NCBI GenBank assembly: GCA_025450755.1
Contig: JANWLR010000024.1
Span: 1-46,180 of the forward strand
Reading direction: 5' to 3'
Source: Sphingomicrobium sp.
Lineage (GTDB): Bacteria; Pseudomonadota; Alphaproteobacteria; Sphingomonadales; Sphingomonadaceae
DNA: 46,180 nt
Position numbers and translations under genes: made by a program. The number at the start of each line of letters is the position of its first letter. The stretch's first letter is position 1. The notes beneath the pieces are model-generated. The model was given only the letters and a program-made list of their open reading frames with translations, made no database searches and was not told the origin of the DNA. Of this stretch, positions 14,873-24,037 are shown one piece after another.

Positions 14873-15229
14873 ATGCTCAACCTGGTTCCTCAGCACGAGC
14901 CGGAAGCGCGGAGTGGCGAATGCCCCGAGCCGGTCATGCGGCTGGCGAGCATTCGCCAGGCGCTTCGGCTGGTCAGCGGCGGCTTCAATGCCGGTCCGGA
15001 GGACGATCTCGACGAGGCGGTAGGCGACCGCTGGCATGAAGCCGGGGAAGCCAGGCAGCGCTGGTTCGATCGGCGCTCCGGAAGGCTGGTCGGAATCGCG
15101 GCCGCCGGGATCGAGGCGCTGCTGGGGCAGCAAAATGCGGGCCATCAACCGAACCGCGCTGCCAATGAGACGCTGGTGAATGAAATCCGGCGCGAGCTTC
15201 GCGACATCGCCGGCATTATTCTCGGCTAG
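14873..15229 (+). CDS. Hypothetical protein, helical
   Basis: The 118-residue protein is not recognised. It is soluble and mostly helical: RLASIRQALRLVSGGFNAGPEDDLDEAVGDRW, then RLVGIAAAGIEALL and NEIRRELRDIAGIIL. The start is uncertain: GGAGGA abuts the ATG at 14873 with almost no spacing, so a start at ATG 14936 (MRLASIRQ) is also possible. Third codon positions are GC-rich as expected for a coding frame. It ends convergently with the sulfurtransferase gene, the stops overlapping by 4 bases. Confidence 0.55.
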   Translation: MLNLVPQHEPEARSGECPEPVMRLASIRQALRLVSGGFNAGPEDDLDEAVGDRWHEAGEARQRWFDRRSGRLVGIAAAGIEALLGQQNAGHQPNRAANETLVNEIRRELRDIAGIILG

Positions 15230-16059
15230 GCCGGTCCCACCACTTTCGGGGTCGCGGGGTCGGCGCCCCACTCGCTCCAGCTTCCGTCGTACAATTGCGT
15301 GTCGTCGTTGCCGAGGAGGTGCGCCGCAAAGAGCAGGCTGACTGCGGTCACGCCGGAACCGCAGCTGGCGATGAACGGACGCATCGGGTCGATCCCTGCC
15401 TCCTCGAAAATGCGGCGAAGCTCGTCGACGCTCTTGAAACGGCCGTCCTCGCGGTAGACCGCGGAGAAGGGCAAGTTCCGGCAGCCCGGCGCATGGCCCG
15501 CGGCAACGCCGGGTCGTGGGTCGGGCTCGGTTCCCTCAAAGCGTCCTTTGCCGCGCGCGTCGACCCAGGGAGATCCGGCACCGCCGAGAAGCTGCTGCTT
15601 GGTGACGGTCTCGTTGCGACGCTCCTGCGGATCGAAACGAGCCTCACGAGGCTCGGGCTCGCCGCTTTCCGTCGGCCGGCCTTCGGCAATCCATTTCTGG
15701 AAGCCGCCGTCGAGGATCGAGACTTTGTCGGCGCCGAAATGACGAAGCATGAACCAGCCGCGCCCGGCGTTCCGCGTGGGACTGTTGTCGTACACGACGA
15801 TGCGGTCGTCGCGACCGACTCCGAGCCGCTCCATGGCCTCGCCAAATTCCTGAGCGCCAGGCAGCATGTGCGGCGCTGGATTCGAATGATCGCTAACCTC
15901 GTCGATGTCGAGGAAGCGGGCGCCGGGGATGTGGCGCTCCAAGAATTCGTCGTGGCCGCTGCGGCCGCTTGCGGGCATGAACCAGGTTGAATCGACGATG
16001 GTAAGGCGAGGCTCGCCCAAATGCTGCGCGAGCCAATCGGTCGAGACCAGTGAGTCCAT
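15226..16059 (-). CDS. sseA: 3-mercaptopyruvate sulfurtransferase (tandem rhodanese)
   Basis: The 277-residue enzyme has two rhodanese domains: an inactive N-terminal one (about 1-130, IPGARFLDIDEVSD, VVYDNSPTRNAGRGWFMLRHFG) and a catalytic C-terminal one (about 145-275) with the active-site loop CGSGVTA, the form typical of mercaptopyruvate sulfurtransferases rather than thiosulfate enzymes (CRKGxT). It transfers sulfur from 3-mercaptopyruvate to thiols or cyanide in the cytoplasm. ATG at 16059 (MDSLVSTDW) fits family starts; 27 further in-frame codons upstream read as non-conserved. The gene is divergent from ung, with 51 bases between starts. Confidence 0.92.
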   Translation of the reverse strand: MDSLVSTDWLAQHLGEPRLTIVDSTWFMPASGRSGHDEFLERHIPGARFLDIDEVSDHSNPAPHMLPGAQEFGEAMERLGVGRDDRIVVYDNSPTRNAGRGWFMLRHFGADKVSILDGGFQKWIAEGRPTESGEPEPREARFDPQERRNETVTKQQLLGGAGSPWVDARGKGRFEGTEPDPRPGVAAGHAPGCRNLPFSAVYREDGRFKSVDELRRIFEEAGIDPMRPFIASCGSGVTAVSLLFAAHLLGNDDTQLYDGSWSEWGADPATPKVVGPA

Positions 16060-16110
16060 GCGGAAAGCTGATAGAACTCCACAGACGCTGCCGCTAGAGT
16101 TCGGCCCGAA

Positions 16111-16815
16111 ATGGAGGCACAGGCAGGCATCAAGCTTCACCCGAGCTGGCTCGACCGGCTTAAGGATGAGTTCGAAGAACCGTATATGGCGGATCTGAAA
16201 CGCTTCCTCATCGCCGAGAGGCGGTCGGGCAAGCGCATCTTTCCGAGAGGCTCGGACTGGTTCCGAGCTCTTGATCTAACCCCACTTGAGGATGTTCGCG
16301 TCGTGATCCTGGGCCAGGACCCCTATCACGGCGCCGGGCAGGCGCACGGCCTTTGCTTTTCGGTCCGGGACGGGGTCCAGCCGCCGCCGAGCCTCGCCAA
16401 CATCTACAAGGAACTCGAAAGCGACCTCGGGATCAAGCCGCGCCGCCATGGCTTTCTCGAGCATTGGGCAAAACAGGGGGTGCTTCTGCTCAACAGCGTG
16501 CTGACGGTGGAGATGGGCAAGGCCGCCTCGCACCGCGACCGGGGCTGGGAACGGTTCACCGACCGCATCATCGCGAAAATCAATGCCAAGGACGAACCGG
16601 TCGTATTCATGCTTTGGGGCAGCTATGCGCAAAAGAAGGCTGCGTTCGTGGACACGTCCAGGCACCTCGCGCTGAAAGCGCCGCATCCGTCGCCCTTGTC
16701 GGCGCACAGCGGCTTTTTCGGCTGCCGCCATTTCTCGAAGGCGAACGCATTCCTCGAGAGCGGGGGCGCAAGGCCAATCGACTGGGCGTTGCCGGAGACC
16801 GCAACAGCCGCGTAA
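16111..16815 (+). CDS. ung: Uracil-DNA glycosylase, family 1
   Basis: The 234-residue enzyme removes uracil from DNA, starting base excision repair. The water-activating motif GQDPYHG is at about residue 68 (catalytic Asp 70), followed by GLCFSV, the [12 protein letters not shown] loop, [10 protein letters not shown] and the minor-groove Leu loop [11 protein letters not shown] with catalytic His. Length is normal for the family. queF begins 10 bases after its stop, so they are probably co-transcribed. Confidence 0.97.
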   Translation: MEAQAGIKLHPSWLDRLKDEFEEPYMADLKRFLIAERRSGKRIFPRGSDWFRALDLTPLEDVRVVILGQDPYHGAGQAHGLCFSVRDGVQPPPSLANIYKELESDLGIKPRRHGFLEHWAKQGVLLLNSVLTVEMGKAASHRDRGWERFTDRIIAKINAKDEPVVFMLWGSYAQKKAAFVDTSRHLALKAPHPSPLSAHSGFFGCRHFSKANAFLESGGARPIDWALPETATAA

Positions 16816-16825
16816 GACGCGAACA

Positions 16826-17272
16826 ATGGAGACGACGCACCTCGGCAAGACGAGCGCGCTTCCCTCGTCACCCGACGAGGCGGTGCTCGACTATGTGCCC
16901 AACCCGAGGCTCGAGGCGCTTTACCTTGTGCGCTTCACTTCGCCGGAGTTCACGTCGCTCTGCCCCGTGACAGGCCAACCCGATTTTGCCCATCTCGTCA
17001 TCGACTATGCGCCGGGCGAGACGATCGTCGAATCCAAGAGCCTCAAGCTGTTCCTCGGCTCGTTCCGCAATCACTGCGGCTTTCACGAAGATGTGACGGT
17101 CGGGATCGGCCAGCGGCTTTGCCAGGAAATGGAACCCAGGTGGCTAAGGATCGGCGGCTACTGGTACCCTCGCGGAGGAATGCCGATCGACGTCTTCTGG
17201 CAATCAGGTGCGCCGCCGGAAGACCTGTGGCTTCCGGATCAAGGGGTGCAGCCGTACCGCGGAAGGGGATGA
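16826..17272 (+). CDS. queF: NADPH-dependent 7-cyano-7-deazaguanine reductase
   Basis: The 148-residue type I QueF reduces preQ0 to preQ1 on the queuosine pathway for tRNA wobble modification. Key features are [14 protein letters not shown] with the catalytic Cys and Asp, and the QueF motif ESKSLKLFL that binds NADPH, then [11 protein letters not shown] with the Glu that holds the substrate. Length fits the unimodular class (about 150). It lies between ung (10 bases upstream) and a PanE-like gene (3 bases downstream), all on the plus strand. Confidence 0.97.
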   Translation: METTHLGKTSALPSSPDEAVLDYVPNPRLEALYLVRFTSPEFTSLCPVTGQPDFAHLVIDYAPGETIVESKSLKLFLGSFRNHCGFHEDVTVGIGQRLCQEMEPRWLRIGGYWYPRGGMPIDVFWQSGAPPEDLWLPDQGVQPYRGRG

Positions 17273-17275
17273 GCC

Positions 17276-18292
17276 ATGGCGGGGGGGCCGAATGTCACGA
17301 TCCTGGGCGCAGGCTCAGTCGGCTGCTTTATCGGTGGCGCGTGGGCGGCGGCGGGGGTGCCGGTCACCTTCATCGGTCGCCCGAAGCTGTCGAACGACGT
17401 CGATCAGTTCGGGCTGACGCTCAGCGACTATAGCGGCTGGCAGGCAAGGCTCGCGCCCGGCGACGTTGATTATCGCTGCGGTCCGGAAGGCCTTGATGAA
17501 GCCGAGATCATCGTGCTCACGGTCAAGAGCGGAGACACGGCTGCAGCCGCGGACGACATTGCCAGGAATGCAACGCCCGGAGCGACCGTGATCAGCTTTC
17601 AGAACGGAGTCAGCAACGTCGAAATACTCGAGCATGGACTGGGCGGCCGCTTCGAAATCGCACGCGGCGTGGTTCCGTACAACGTCGCCTATCTCGGGAA
17701 CGGCCGCTTTCATAAAGGGGTCGCGGGCGACCTTTACGCCGAGCGGCGCGCGCACGTGCAGGATCTCGTCGAGGCGGTGGCAGGTGGTCCCGCGGCGATA
17801 AGGATTTCGAACGACATGCTCGGAGTTGCGTGGGGAAAGCTCCTCATCAACCTCAACAACGCGGTGAATGCGCTATCGGGCAAGACCCTTCAGGACGAGT
17901 TACGGCATCGTGATTATCGTCGCGTCTTCGCATCTTCGATGCGCGAGGGCCTCGATCTTTTGAAGCGTGCTGACATCGAGCCGAAAACGGTCGGTCCCAT
18001 TTCCCCGCAGTCATTGCCACGGATGATCGACGCCCCCGACTGGTTGTTCAACAACGTCTTCCTCAAACGCTGGAAGATAGACGCCAAGGCGCGCTCGTCG
18101 ATGGCTGACGACCTCGCGGCAGGGCGCAAGACCGAGATCGATTACCTCAACGGTGAGCTCGTGCTACTGGCCGAGAGGCTGCAGCGGGCGGCCCCCGTCA
18201 ATCGCGCCATCGTCGATCTCGTGCGCAAGGCCGAAGCAGGCGCCGAGCCATTGTCGGCGAAAGCGCTCCGAAGGGCTGTGCTCGGCCCCTAG
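17276..18292 (+). CDS. 2-dehydropantoate 2-reductase (PanE/ApbA family)
   Basis: The 338-residue protein opens with the Rossmann motif VTILGAGSVGCFIGG, has TVKSGDT and ISFQNGVSNVEIL in the NADP domain, and a helical C-terminal domain (PANE-C) with WGKLLINLNNAVNAL, where the family's catalytic Lys lies, and SSMADDLAAGRKTEIDYLNGEL, the conserved substrate-binding stretch. Family role: reduction of ketopantoate to pantoate in pantothenate synthesis. Several paralogues of this family have other substrates, so I do not assign panE. It starts 3 bases after queF and its end overlaps the OPT transporter stop by 4 bases (convergent). Confidence 0.88.
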   Translation: MAGGPNVTILGAGSVGCFIGGAWAAAGVPVTFIGRPKLSNDVDQFGLTLSDYSGWQARLAPGDVDYRCGPEGLDEAEIIVLTVKSGDTAAAADDIARNATPGATVISFQNGVSNVEILEHGLGGRFEIARGVVPYNVAYLGNGRFHKGVAGDLYAERRAHVQDLVEAVAGGPAAIRISNDMLGVAWGKLLINLNNAVNALSGKTLQDELRHRDYRRVFASSMREGLDLLKRADIEPKTVGPISPQSLPRMIDAPDWLFNNVFLKRWKIDAKARSSMADDLAAGRKTEIDYLNGELVLLAERLQRAAPVNRAIVDLVRKAEAGAEPLSAKALRRAVLGP

Positions 18293-20343
18293 CGGTAGGT
18301 TGCCTCGGGAGCGATCGCGTCATCCCCGGGAACCGGCGCAACCGAGGCGCGACCCTTGGTCCACAAATACAGCCCGCCGATCGCGAGCGAGAAGACGACA
18401 AGGCTGACCAGGACCACCGATGAATAGGGCTGCACGAGCGCAAGCACGTTCGCTGGATCGGTCGATCCAGCTTTCTGAGCCGCGCCGACGGCAAAGGCGT
18501 AAACGACGCCCATAAGGCTCTCGCCGACGATCAGGCCCGTAGCCATCAGCACGCCCATCCGTTCGGCAAATGCCGGACTGCGTGCGGTCAACGCCCAGCG
18601 GTTGTAGAACCAACCGAGAACCGCGCCGAAGGGGATGAGAAGGTCGGCTTCGAGAGGCAAATAGATGCCCATGCCGATCGCAAGCGGCGGCAAGTGCATC
18701 CTGCCTGCGGAGCCGCGCTTCAGCACTTCGTCGACAGCGATTGCGACGACACCGATGATCGCACCAAGTTCGATCATCGGCCAGTCCAGGCTGCCGCCGA
18801 GCACGCCCTGGGCGATGGTCGAAATAATCGCGGCTTGCGGCGCATTGAGGGCGTTTGGCCCGGCACCCGGCGTTCCCTGAAATCCGAGGCTTGAATTCAG
18901 GAGATTGAGTATCGGCGGAATGACCAGCGCCCCGAATACGACGCCGAGCACTAGCGCCACCTGCTGACGCCACGGGGTTGCTTCGACGAGCTGGCCGGTC
19001 TTCAGGTCCTGGAGGTTGTTGTTCGAGATGGTCGCGACGCCGAAGATAATCGCGGTCACGAACAGGGCAAAGGCGACCAGTGCTTTGGTTTCGTTGACCC
19101 CTGCATGCGGGAAGAGTGCGGCGAGGATCAATGCAATGCCAAGCACCGAAAGGATGCCGACACCCGAAATGGGGCTGTTCGACGCGCCAATCAGCCCGGC
19201 CATGTAGCCGCACACCGCGGCGATGACGACGCCAGCAATCAGGGTATAGATGATGCTCAGCACAATTGTCGCGCCAGGGGTGGCGGCGATCGGGGCAGTG
19301 TTGCCGAACCCGTACAGCAGCAGTCCGATGGGTACCATCGATACGAGGATGACGCCGGTGACGATCCCAATCGGAATGTCGCGTTCGGTGATCGGGAGCT
19401 CGCCGCCGCGACCGGCCTTGCGTTCGCGGTTCGCAGCGAGGGCAGATCGGATTCCGGAGATGATCGGACCGATAATTCGAAGCAACGTCCAGATCGCGGC
19501 AACGCCGATCGTTCCCGCGCCGACCATACGCGCCTTGAGCTTGAATGCGGTGCCGACGAGCTTGTCGAGGTCGCCGCCGGCTTGCGCGATGATTCCGGGA
19601 TCCTGGGTCCAGTGCGGCACGATGAACACCCAACTGATCACCATGCCGACGACCATCGCCAGGCCGACGGCGAGGCCGACCAGATGCCCGACGCCGATCA
19701 GCGCCATCGAATAGCTTGTTGAAATGCCGGATGCGCCGCCGCCGACCCTGAAATTCTTTGCGGCAGTATCAGTCAGAAGCCGCGTCTTCGCGACGAGGAA
19801 GTAAAGGGCCGAGATGATCGTGGAGCCACCAATCAGGATGAGGCCGCGGCGATTCTCCTCGTCACCGCCGACTCCTGCGCCGACCTTGAGCACTTCGGCA
19901 GCGGCGACGCCCTCGGGATAAGGCAGGTCGGTGCCGGTCACGAGCGCGCGTCGCAAGGGCACCGAGTACATGACGCCGAGGATGCCGCCGATGCCGATCA
20001 CTGCGACAGACAGCCAGTAGGGGAAGCCCGTCCACCAACCGACCATCACCAGGCCAGGAAGAACGAAGATGATCGCCGACAGCGTTCCCGCCGCCGAAGC
20101 GATCGTCTGGACGATGTTGTTTTCCTGGATGGTGGAATCGCGAAACGCCTTGAGGACGGCCATTGAAATGACCGCTGCTGGAATCGATGTCGCGAAGGTG
20201 ATCCCGATTTTGAGGCCGAGATAGACGTTCGCCGCGGTAAAGATGACGGTGATCAGGGCGCCGAGGATGATTCCCCGGATCGTCAGCTCCTTGATGTTCG
20301 CGCCGGCGCGTAAAACCTCGCCCCGGCCGTCGCCTCGTGCCAT
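18289..20343 (-). CDS. OPT family oligopeptide transporter
   Basis: The 684-residue inner-membrane protein has about 14-16 hydrophobic segments. It begins with a soluble stretch (VLRAGANIKELTIRGIILG) followed by TAANVYLGLKIGITFATSIPAAV, the OPT family signature, and has GTDLPYPEGVAAAEVLKVG, typical of the bacterial OPT branch. Family transporters import oligopeptides or metal chelates with protons; the substrate here is unknown. It starts 1 base after the NTF2-like gene stop in a minus-strand run after degP. Confidence 0.92.
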   Translation of the reverse strand: MARGDGRGEVLRAGANIKELTIRGIILGALITVIFTAANVYLGLKIGITFATSIPAAVISMAVLKAFRDSTIQENNIVQTIASAAGTLSAIIFVLPGLVMVGWWTGFPYWLSVAVIGIGGILGVMYSVPLRRALVTGTDLPYPEGVAAAEVLKVGAGVGGDEENRRGLILIGGSTIISALYFLVAKTRLLTDTAAKNFRVGGGASGISTSYSMALIGVGHLVGLAVGLAMVVGMVISWVFIVPHWTQDPGIIAQAGGDLDKLVGTAFKLKARMVGAGTIGVAAIWTLLRIIGPIISGIRSALAANRERKAGRGGELPITERDIPIGIVTGVILVSMVPIGLLLYGFGNTAPIAATPGATIVLSIIYTLIAGVVIAAVCGYMAGLIGASNSPISGVGILSVLGIALILAALFPHAGVNETKALVAFALFVTAIIFGVATISNNNLQDLKTGQLVEATPWRQQVALVLGVVFGALVIPPILNLLNSSLGFQGTPGAGPNALNAPQAAIISTIAQGVLGGSLDWPMIELGAIIGVVAIAVDEVLKRGSAGRMHLPPLAIGMGIYLPLEADLLIPFGAVLGWFYNRWALTARSPAFAERMGVLMATGLIVGESLMGVVYAFAVGAAQKAGSTDPANVLALVQPYSSVVLVSLVVFSLAIGGLYLWTKGRASVAPVPGDDAIAPEATYR

Positions 20344-20344
20344 T

Positions 20345-20749
20345 CTATTCTCCCAGATTGATGCAGGCGCCCGGCGGCGCGGGTGTCGAATGGCGGCGAA
20401 TTGCCTGCCAACGCTCCTCGTCCTTCACCCAAACGTCAGTGAGCATGACGCAATCCTCGATGATCCGGCCGAGGTATTTGAGCCGCCAGCGCGCCTGGAC
20501 CGTGCCGATCATCAGATTGTCGAGGACCGTCGCGTCCTGGACCTCGAGCTCGATCGCCTCGACGTCCCGGCGCTGGATGGCGTCGAGCCATTGGTCGCGG
20601 TTCATCATAAACGGACCCGTCGAGCGCGTGCCGATGAGGATGAAATCCTTGTGAACGAGCGACTGCAGCCGCTTCATATCCTTGCTGCAAAGGGCATCGC
20701 GCCAATCGCGCTCAAGCCCGTCAATCAAATCACAATTAGGATCGGCCAC
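20345..20749 (-). CDS. NTF2/SnoaL-like (DUF4440-type) protein
   Basis: The 134-residue protein has the cone-shaped NTF2 fold pattern: N-terminal helices (LIDGLERDWRDALCSKDMKRLQSLVHKDFILIG), then strands with TVLDNLMIGTVQARWRLKYLG and MLTDVWVKDEERWQAIRRHSTP at the end. This is the DUF4440/SnoaL-like_3 layout. No catalytic residue can be assigned. It is 29 bases after the secreted protein gene and 1 base before the OPT transporter, so it is probably part of one transcript. Confidence 0.85.
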   Translation of the reverse strand: MADPNCDLIDGLERDWRDALCSKDMKRLQSLVHKDFILIGTRSTGPFMMNRDQWLDAIQRRDVEAIELEVQDATVLDNLMIGTVQARWRLKYLGRIIEDCVMLTDVWVKDEERWQAIRRHSTPAPPGACINLGE

Positions 20750-20778
20750 AGTCTTCTCTCGTCTCCCCGCGGCTCTTC

Positions 20779-21390
20779 TTAAGGCCGCACACGGATAAAG
20801 CGAATCTCCGTATCGTAACGATTCAGGACGAGGCCGTGCGCCGTCAAGGCGAGAGGTTCTCGCTCGAACGCGGCGCGCCCGAGATCGTTGGCGTGGAAGC
20901 GCAGGAGCAAGTGATGGCCGCGATCGCTAGCCAACGGGAAATGGCCGCCGATCATGCCATAGACTGGGACCAGCGGATCGATTGCGCAAAGCCTGTGGCC
21001 GCCGGCTTCAACGCGGCCCTGCTCGTCGCTTGTAACCAGGCCTTTCTCACCCGAAACGGCGTCGGTGCCGACGGCGTCGAGACGATAGCCCTCCTCGCCA
21101 AACCCCGGCGGCTCGACGGCGAGCACAAGCTCACCCGGAGGCGCCGGATCGTCGCGCACCAGCTCGAAGCTCGGGAGCTTCGGCGCCGGGCGAGTAGTCA
21201 GGCGAACGGCCTTGCCGTCAAAGGTCCAGTCGCCCTCGGCGCTTTCCGATACCGCGCCATAGTCGAGCTGGTAACGGAAATGGCCGCTCTTCTGGAGCTC
21301 AAGCGCCGCCCCGACTTCCATCTGCTGCGACTGATACGTACCAGCAACGACCGGCGCATGGCCTAGAGCCAGAGCGAGCGCCGCGATCAT
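20779..21390 (-). CDS. Secreted hypothetical protein
   Basis: The 203-residue protein starts with a short signal-like hydrophobic stretch (MIAALALALGHAPVVAG) with a likely cleavage at VAG-TY. The rest is beta-rich: GTYQSQQMEVGAALELQKSGHFRYQLDYGAVSESAEGDWTF reads as a lipocalin-like or DUF-type strand pattern, then a second half with HLLLRFHANDLGRAAF. I do not recognise a named family; the opening is typical of small secreted proteins of sphingomonads. Located between degP and the NTF2-like gene. The signal peptide n-region has almost no positive charge, so a longer start is possible, but an in-frame stop lies just upstream of 21390. Confidence 0.65.
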   Translation of the reverse strand: MIAALALALGHAPVVAGTYQSQQMEVGAALELQKSGHFRYQLDYGAVSESAEGDWTFDGKAVRLTTRPAPKLPSFELVRDDPAPPGELVLAVEPPGFGEEGYRLDAVGTDAVSGEKGLVTSDEQGRVEAGGHRLCAIDPLVPVYGMIGGHFPLASDRGHHLLLRFHANDLGRAAFEREPLALTAHGLVLNRYDTEIRFIRVRP

Positions 21391-21502
21391 CAGTCGCGCA
21401 TCAAGCCACTAAGAATGCCGCGGTCGTCGCTCACAGCTTCACCACTCTTCGTCCGGGAAGCGCTGCACTAGCGGCGGCGCGAGGACGAGGAAAGGCTGCT
21501 CG

Positions 21503-23080
21503 CTACTTGCCGATCTCGACTCCGACGAATGCCGGTGTTGAGGAGCCGCGCTGGATCAGCAGGAGCACGCTCGTGCGGCCTGCCTTCCGAGCGGCCTCGA
21601 CCATTGTGATCACCTGCGCCGGCGCAGTTACCGGCTGATTGTTCACCGAGATGATGAGGTCATTGCGCTGGAGACCCTGCTCGGCCGCATTGGCGTTCGG
21701 ATCGATCCCGGTGATCAGCACCCCATGTGCAGTCGCTGGAAGGCTGGCCGCGCGGGCCGATTCTGGCGTCAGCGGCGCGAGCGACAATCCAAGAGTCTTC
21801 TGCGCAACCGCCGGGGCATTGGGCGTGGTGCCCTGCGTGCCGGTGTCCGCTCCGGTAATCTTCGCCAGCTGCTCCTCGGTCGGGCGCTCGCCGACGGTCA
21901 CGTAGACCGTTGCATGCTTGCCACCGCGCACGATCTCGAGCGGGACTCGGGATCCAGCCTGGGTATTCGCGACCAGGAACGATACGGTCTGGTCGGGCGT
22001 GACCGGCTGGCCGTTAACCTTCACGATCACGTCGCCCTGCGCGAGGCCGCCTTTCGAACCAGGCCCGCCGGGCACGACCGAGCGGACAATTTCGCCGCTG
22101 TTCTTGGGCAGACCAAGCGCCGCAGCCATCGATTCGTCATCGAGCGGCTGGAGTCCGACTCCGAGATAACCGCGCGAGGGCCGCTGGCCCTTCATCAGGG
22201 AATCGATGACCGGCTTGGCGAGCTCCGCGGGAATGGCAAGACCGATGCCGACCGACGCACCCGTCGGCGAGATCAGGGCCGAGTTGATGCCGATGACATT
22301 GCCTTCGAGATCGAACATCGGGCCGCCGCTATTGCCCATGTTGATCGCCGCATCGGTCTGGATGTAGCGATCGTAGGCACCGCCCCCGCCGAGGCCGCGG
22401 TGAAGCGCGGAGACGATGCCCGCGGTGACCGTGCTGCCGACGCCGTAGGGGTCGCCGATCGCAATGACCCAGTCGCCGACGCGCGCCTTGGTGCTGTCGC
22501 CCCAGCGAACGAACGGCAGGCTGCGACCGTCGATCTTGAGAAGCGCGAGGTCCGACGTGTCGTCGCGACCGACGATGCGCGCGGGATATTCCTTGCCGTC
22601 GGTCAGAGTTACGGTGACGCTGTCGACCGTCCCGGTGCCGGTCAGGCCCGCGATCAGATGGTTGTTGGTAACGATGTAGCCGTCGGGCGAAATGATGAAG
22701 CCGGAGCCGAGCGAGCCGGCTTCTCGGGTGCGCGGCTGCTGGCCACTGCTCGCGCTTCCTCCGCTATTTTGGTCAGGCTGCGACTGTTGCTGCGAGTTAG
22801 GATCGAACTGGCGGAAGAACTGCTCGAACGGGTCCTGCTGGGCTTTGACCGGGACTCTCTGCTTGGTCGAAATATTGACCACAGCCGGCTGAAGCTTTGC
22901 GACGAGGTCGGCGAAGGACATCGGAGCGCCGGCCCGCGGCGCCGACATGCTCGCGCGGTCGTTCTGCGCGACCTGTGCCCCGGCCTGGCCAGTAGCCAAG
23001 GAAAAGGTGGTTCCCCCTAAAAGCAGGGCCATTGCGACCCCGTAGGCATAGCGCACTTTGCCGGACTCCTTCGATCTCAT
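21503..23080 (-). CDS. degP: DegP/HtrA-type periplasmic serine endoprotease
   Basis: The 525-residue protein has a signal peptide (about 1-35), a trypsin-like domain (about 80-290) with the triad His in NNHLIAG, Asp in DDTSDLALLKI and Ser in GNSGGPMFD, then PDZ1 (GYLGVGLQPLDDE...) and PDZ2 (LGLSLAPLTPESAR...). It degrades or refolds misfolded envelope proteins. ATG at 23080 is chosen because GGAG lies 5-8 bases before it; an upstream TTG would bypass that site. A Gln/Ser-rich linker (NSQQQSQPDQNSGGSASSG) lies near the LA loop. It follows hflC by 87 bases, in the common proteobacterial hflK-hflC-degP order. Confidence 0.96.
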   Translation of the reverse strand: MRSKESGKVRYAYGVAMALLLGGTTFSLATGQAGAQVAQNDRASMSAPRAGAPMSFADLVAKLQPAVVNISTKQRVPVKAQQDPFEQFFRQFDPNSQQQSQPDQNSGGSASSGQQPRTREAGSLGSGFIISPDGYIVTNNHLIAGLTGTGTVDSVTVTLTDGKEYPARIVGRDDTSDLALLKIDGRSLPFVRWGDSTKARVGDWVIAIGDPYGVGSTVTAGIVSALHRGLGGGGAYDRYIQTDAAINMGNSGGPMFDLEGNVIGINSALISPTGASVGIGLAIPAELAKPVIDSLMKGQRPSRGYLGVGLQPLDDESMAAALGLPKNSGEIVRSVVPGGPGSKGGLAQGDVIVKVNGQPVTPDQTVSFLVANTQAGSRVPLEIVRGGKHATVYVTVGERPTEEQLAKITGADTGTQGTTPNAPAVAQKTLGLSLAPLTPESARAASLPATAHGVLITGIDPNANAAEQGLQRNDLIISVNNQPVTAPAQVITMVEAARKAGRTSVLLLIQRGSSTPAFVGVEIGK

Positions 23081-23167
23081 CGATACTCCATCAATCTGGG
23101 TGGGACGCAAGGCGGTAATGTCGCCATGGCCTTAACGCCATTTGAACGCCTTAGGGTTCCGAAGACT

Positions 23168-24037
23168 TTACTTCTCCGCGCGTCCCGTAAATTCTTTCAC
23201 ATAGTCATTCTGTGGCGACAGAATGATTGTCGTCGTACCCGAGGGCTTGCAGCCCTCTTCGCCGATGAACGTGCACCGATAGCTATGCATGGCCCGGTAG
23301 AAGTCATAGAATTGCGGATCCTTGCCGAAGCTCGCTGCATAGGTCTGGGCGGCCTCGGCATCGGCCTCCGCCTGGATGATCTGGGCCTGTTTGGCCCCCT
23401 GCGCGAGGATCGACTGCGCCTCCTGTTCTCGGGCCGAACGCATCCGGTCGAACGCCGCCAGCAGCGGTGCTCCATCCGGAAGGTCGGTGCGCTTGATACG
23501 AACGTCTAGCACCTGCACGCCATACTGGCTCGCGATCCTGTTCAGGGAAGCGCGCACGCTGTCCATGATACCTTGCCGTTCCGGCGTCAGAAGCGACGCG
23601 AACTCGACCCGGCCAAGCTCATTGCGCACCTCGGAACCGAGGATCGGGCGAAGCTGTTCGGCCAGTTGCTCCTCGGTCCCGGCGCTGATCAACATCCGCA
23701 GCGGATCAACGATCCGGTAGCGAGCGAAAGCGTCGACCTGGAGGCGGCGCTGATCGGTCGAAATGACCTGCTGCCGCTGCATGTCGACGTCCTGCACTCG
23801 CTTGTCGATCCAGACGAATTGATCGACGAAGGGGATCCGATAGGCGAGCCCGGCGCCGGCTGCGCCGATTGGTCGGCCAGCTTCGTATCGGTTGAGAATC
23901 CGAACCGGTTTACCGAACCGGACGACAACGACCTCTTTCGTCTCCGGCACGATCGGGAAGCTGTAGAAGAGCAGCACCACAATAATCCCGCCCAGAATTG
24001 CGGTGAGAATCGTATGGCGGCGAATGAAGCTGCTCAT
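23168..24037 (-). CDS. hflC: HflC, protease modulator, SPFH domain
   Basis: The 289-residue protein has one N-terminal membrane helix (ILTAILGGIIVVLLFYSFPIV) and an SPFH/band 7 domain (VVRFGKPVRI...VQDVDMQRQQVISTDQRRLQVDAFARYRIVDP). The helical tail ends in EEGCKPSGTTTIILSPQNDY. HflC with HflK forms the periplasmic cage that regulates the FtsH protease in the inner membrane. Its ATG overlaps the hflK stop by 4 bases (ATGA), indicating coupling. Confidence 0.96.
   Translation of the reverse strand: MSSFIRRHTILTAILGGIIVVLLFYSFPIVPETKEVVVVRFGKPVRILNRYEAGRPIGAAGAGLAYRIPFVDQFVWIDKRVQDVDMQRQQVISTDQRRLQVDAFARYRIVDPLRMLISAGTEEQLAEQLRPILGSEVRNELGRVEFASLLTPERQGIMDSVRASLNRIASQYGVQVLDVRIKRTDLPDGAPLLAAFDRMRSAREQEAQSILAQGAKQAQIIQAEADAEAAQTYAASFGKDPQFYDFYRAMHSYRCTFIGEEGCKPSGTTTIILSPQNDYVKEFTGRAEK

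Noticed and set aside
21725-23020. 431-codon plus-strand frame opposite degP
   Set aside because: Antisense shadow of a GC-rich gene; complete HtrA triad on the other strand.
23117-23163. GGAAC...CGTT pair on the minus strand upstream of degP
   Set aside because: Spacing is 18 bases, outside the 16-17 of EcfG promoters; also degP is within a same-strand run after hflC.
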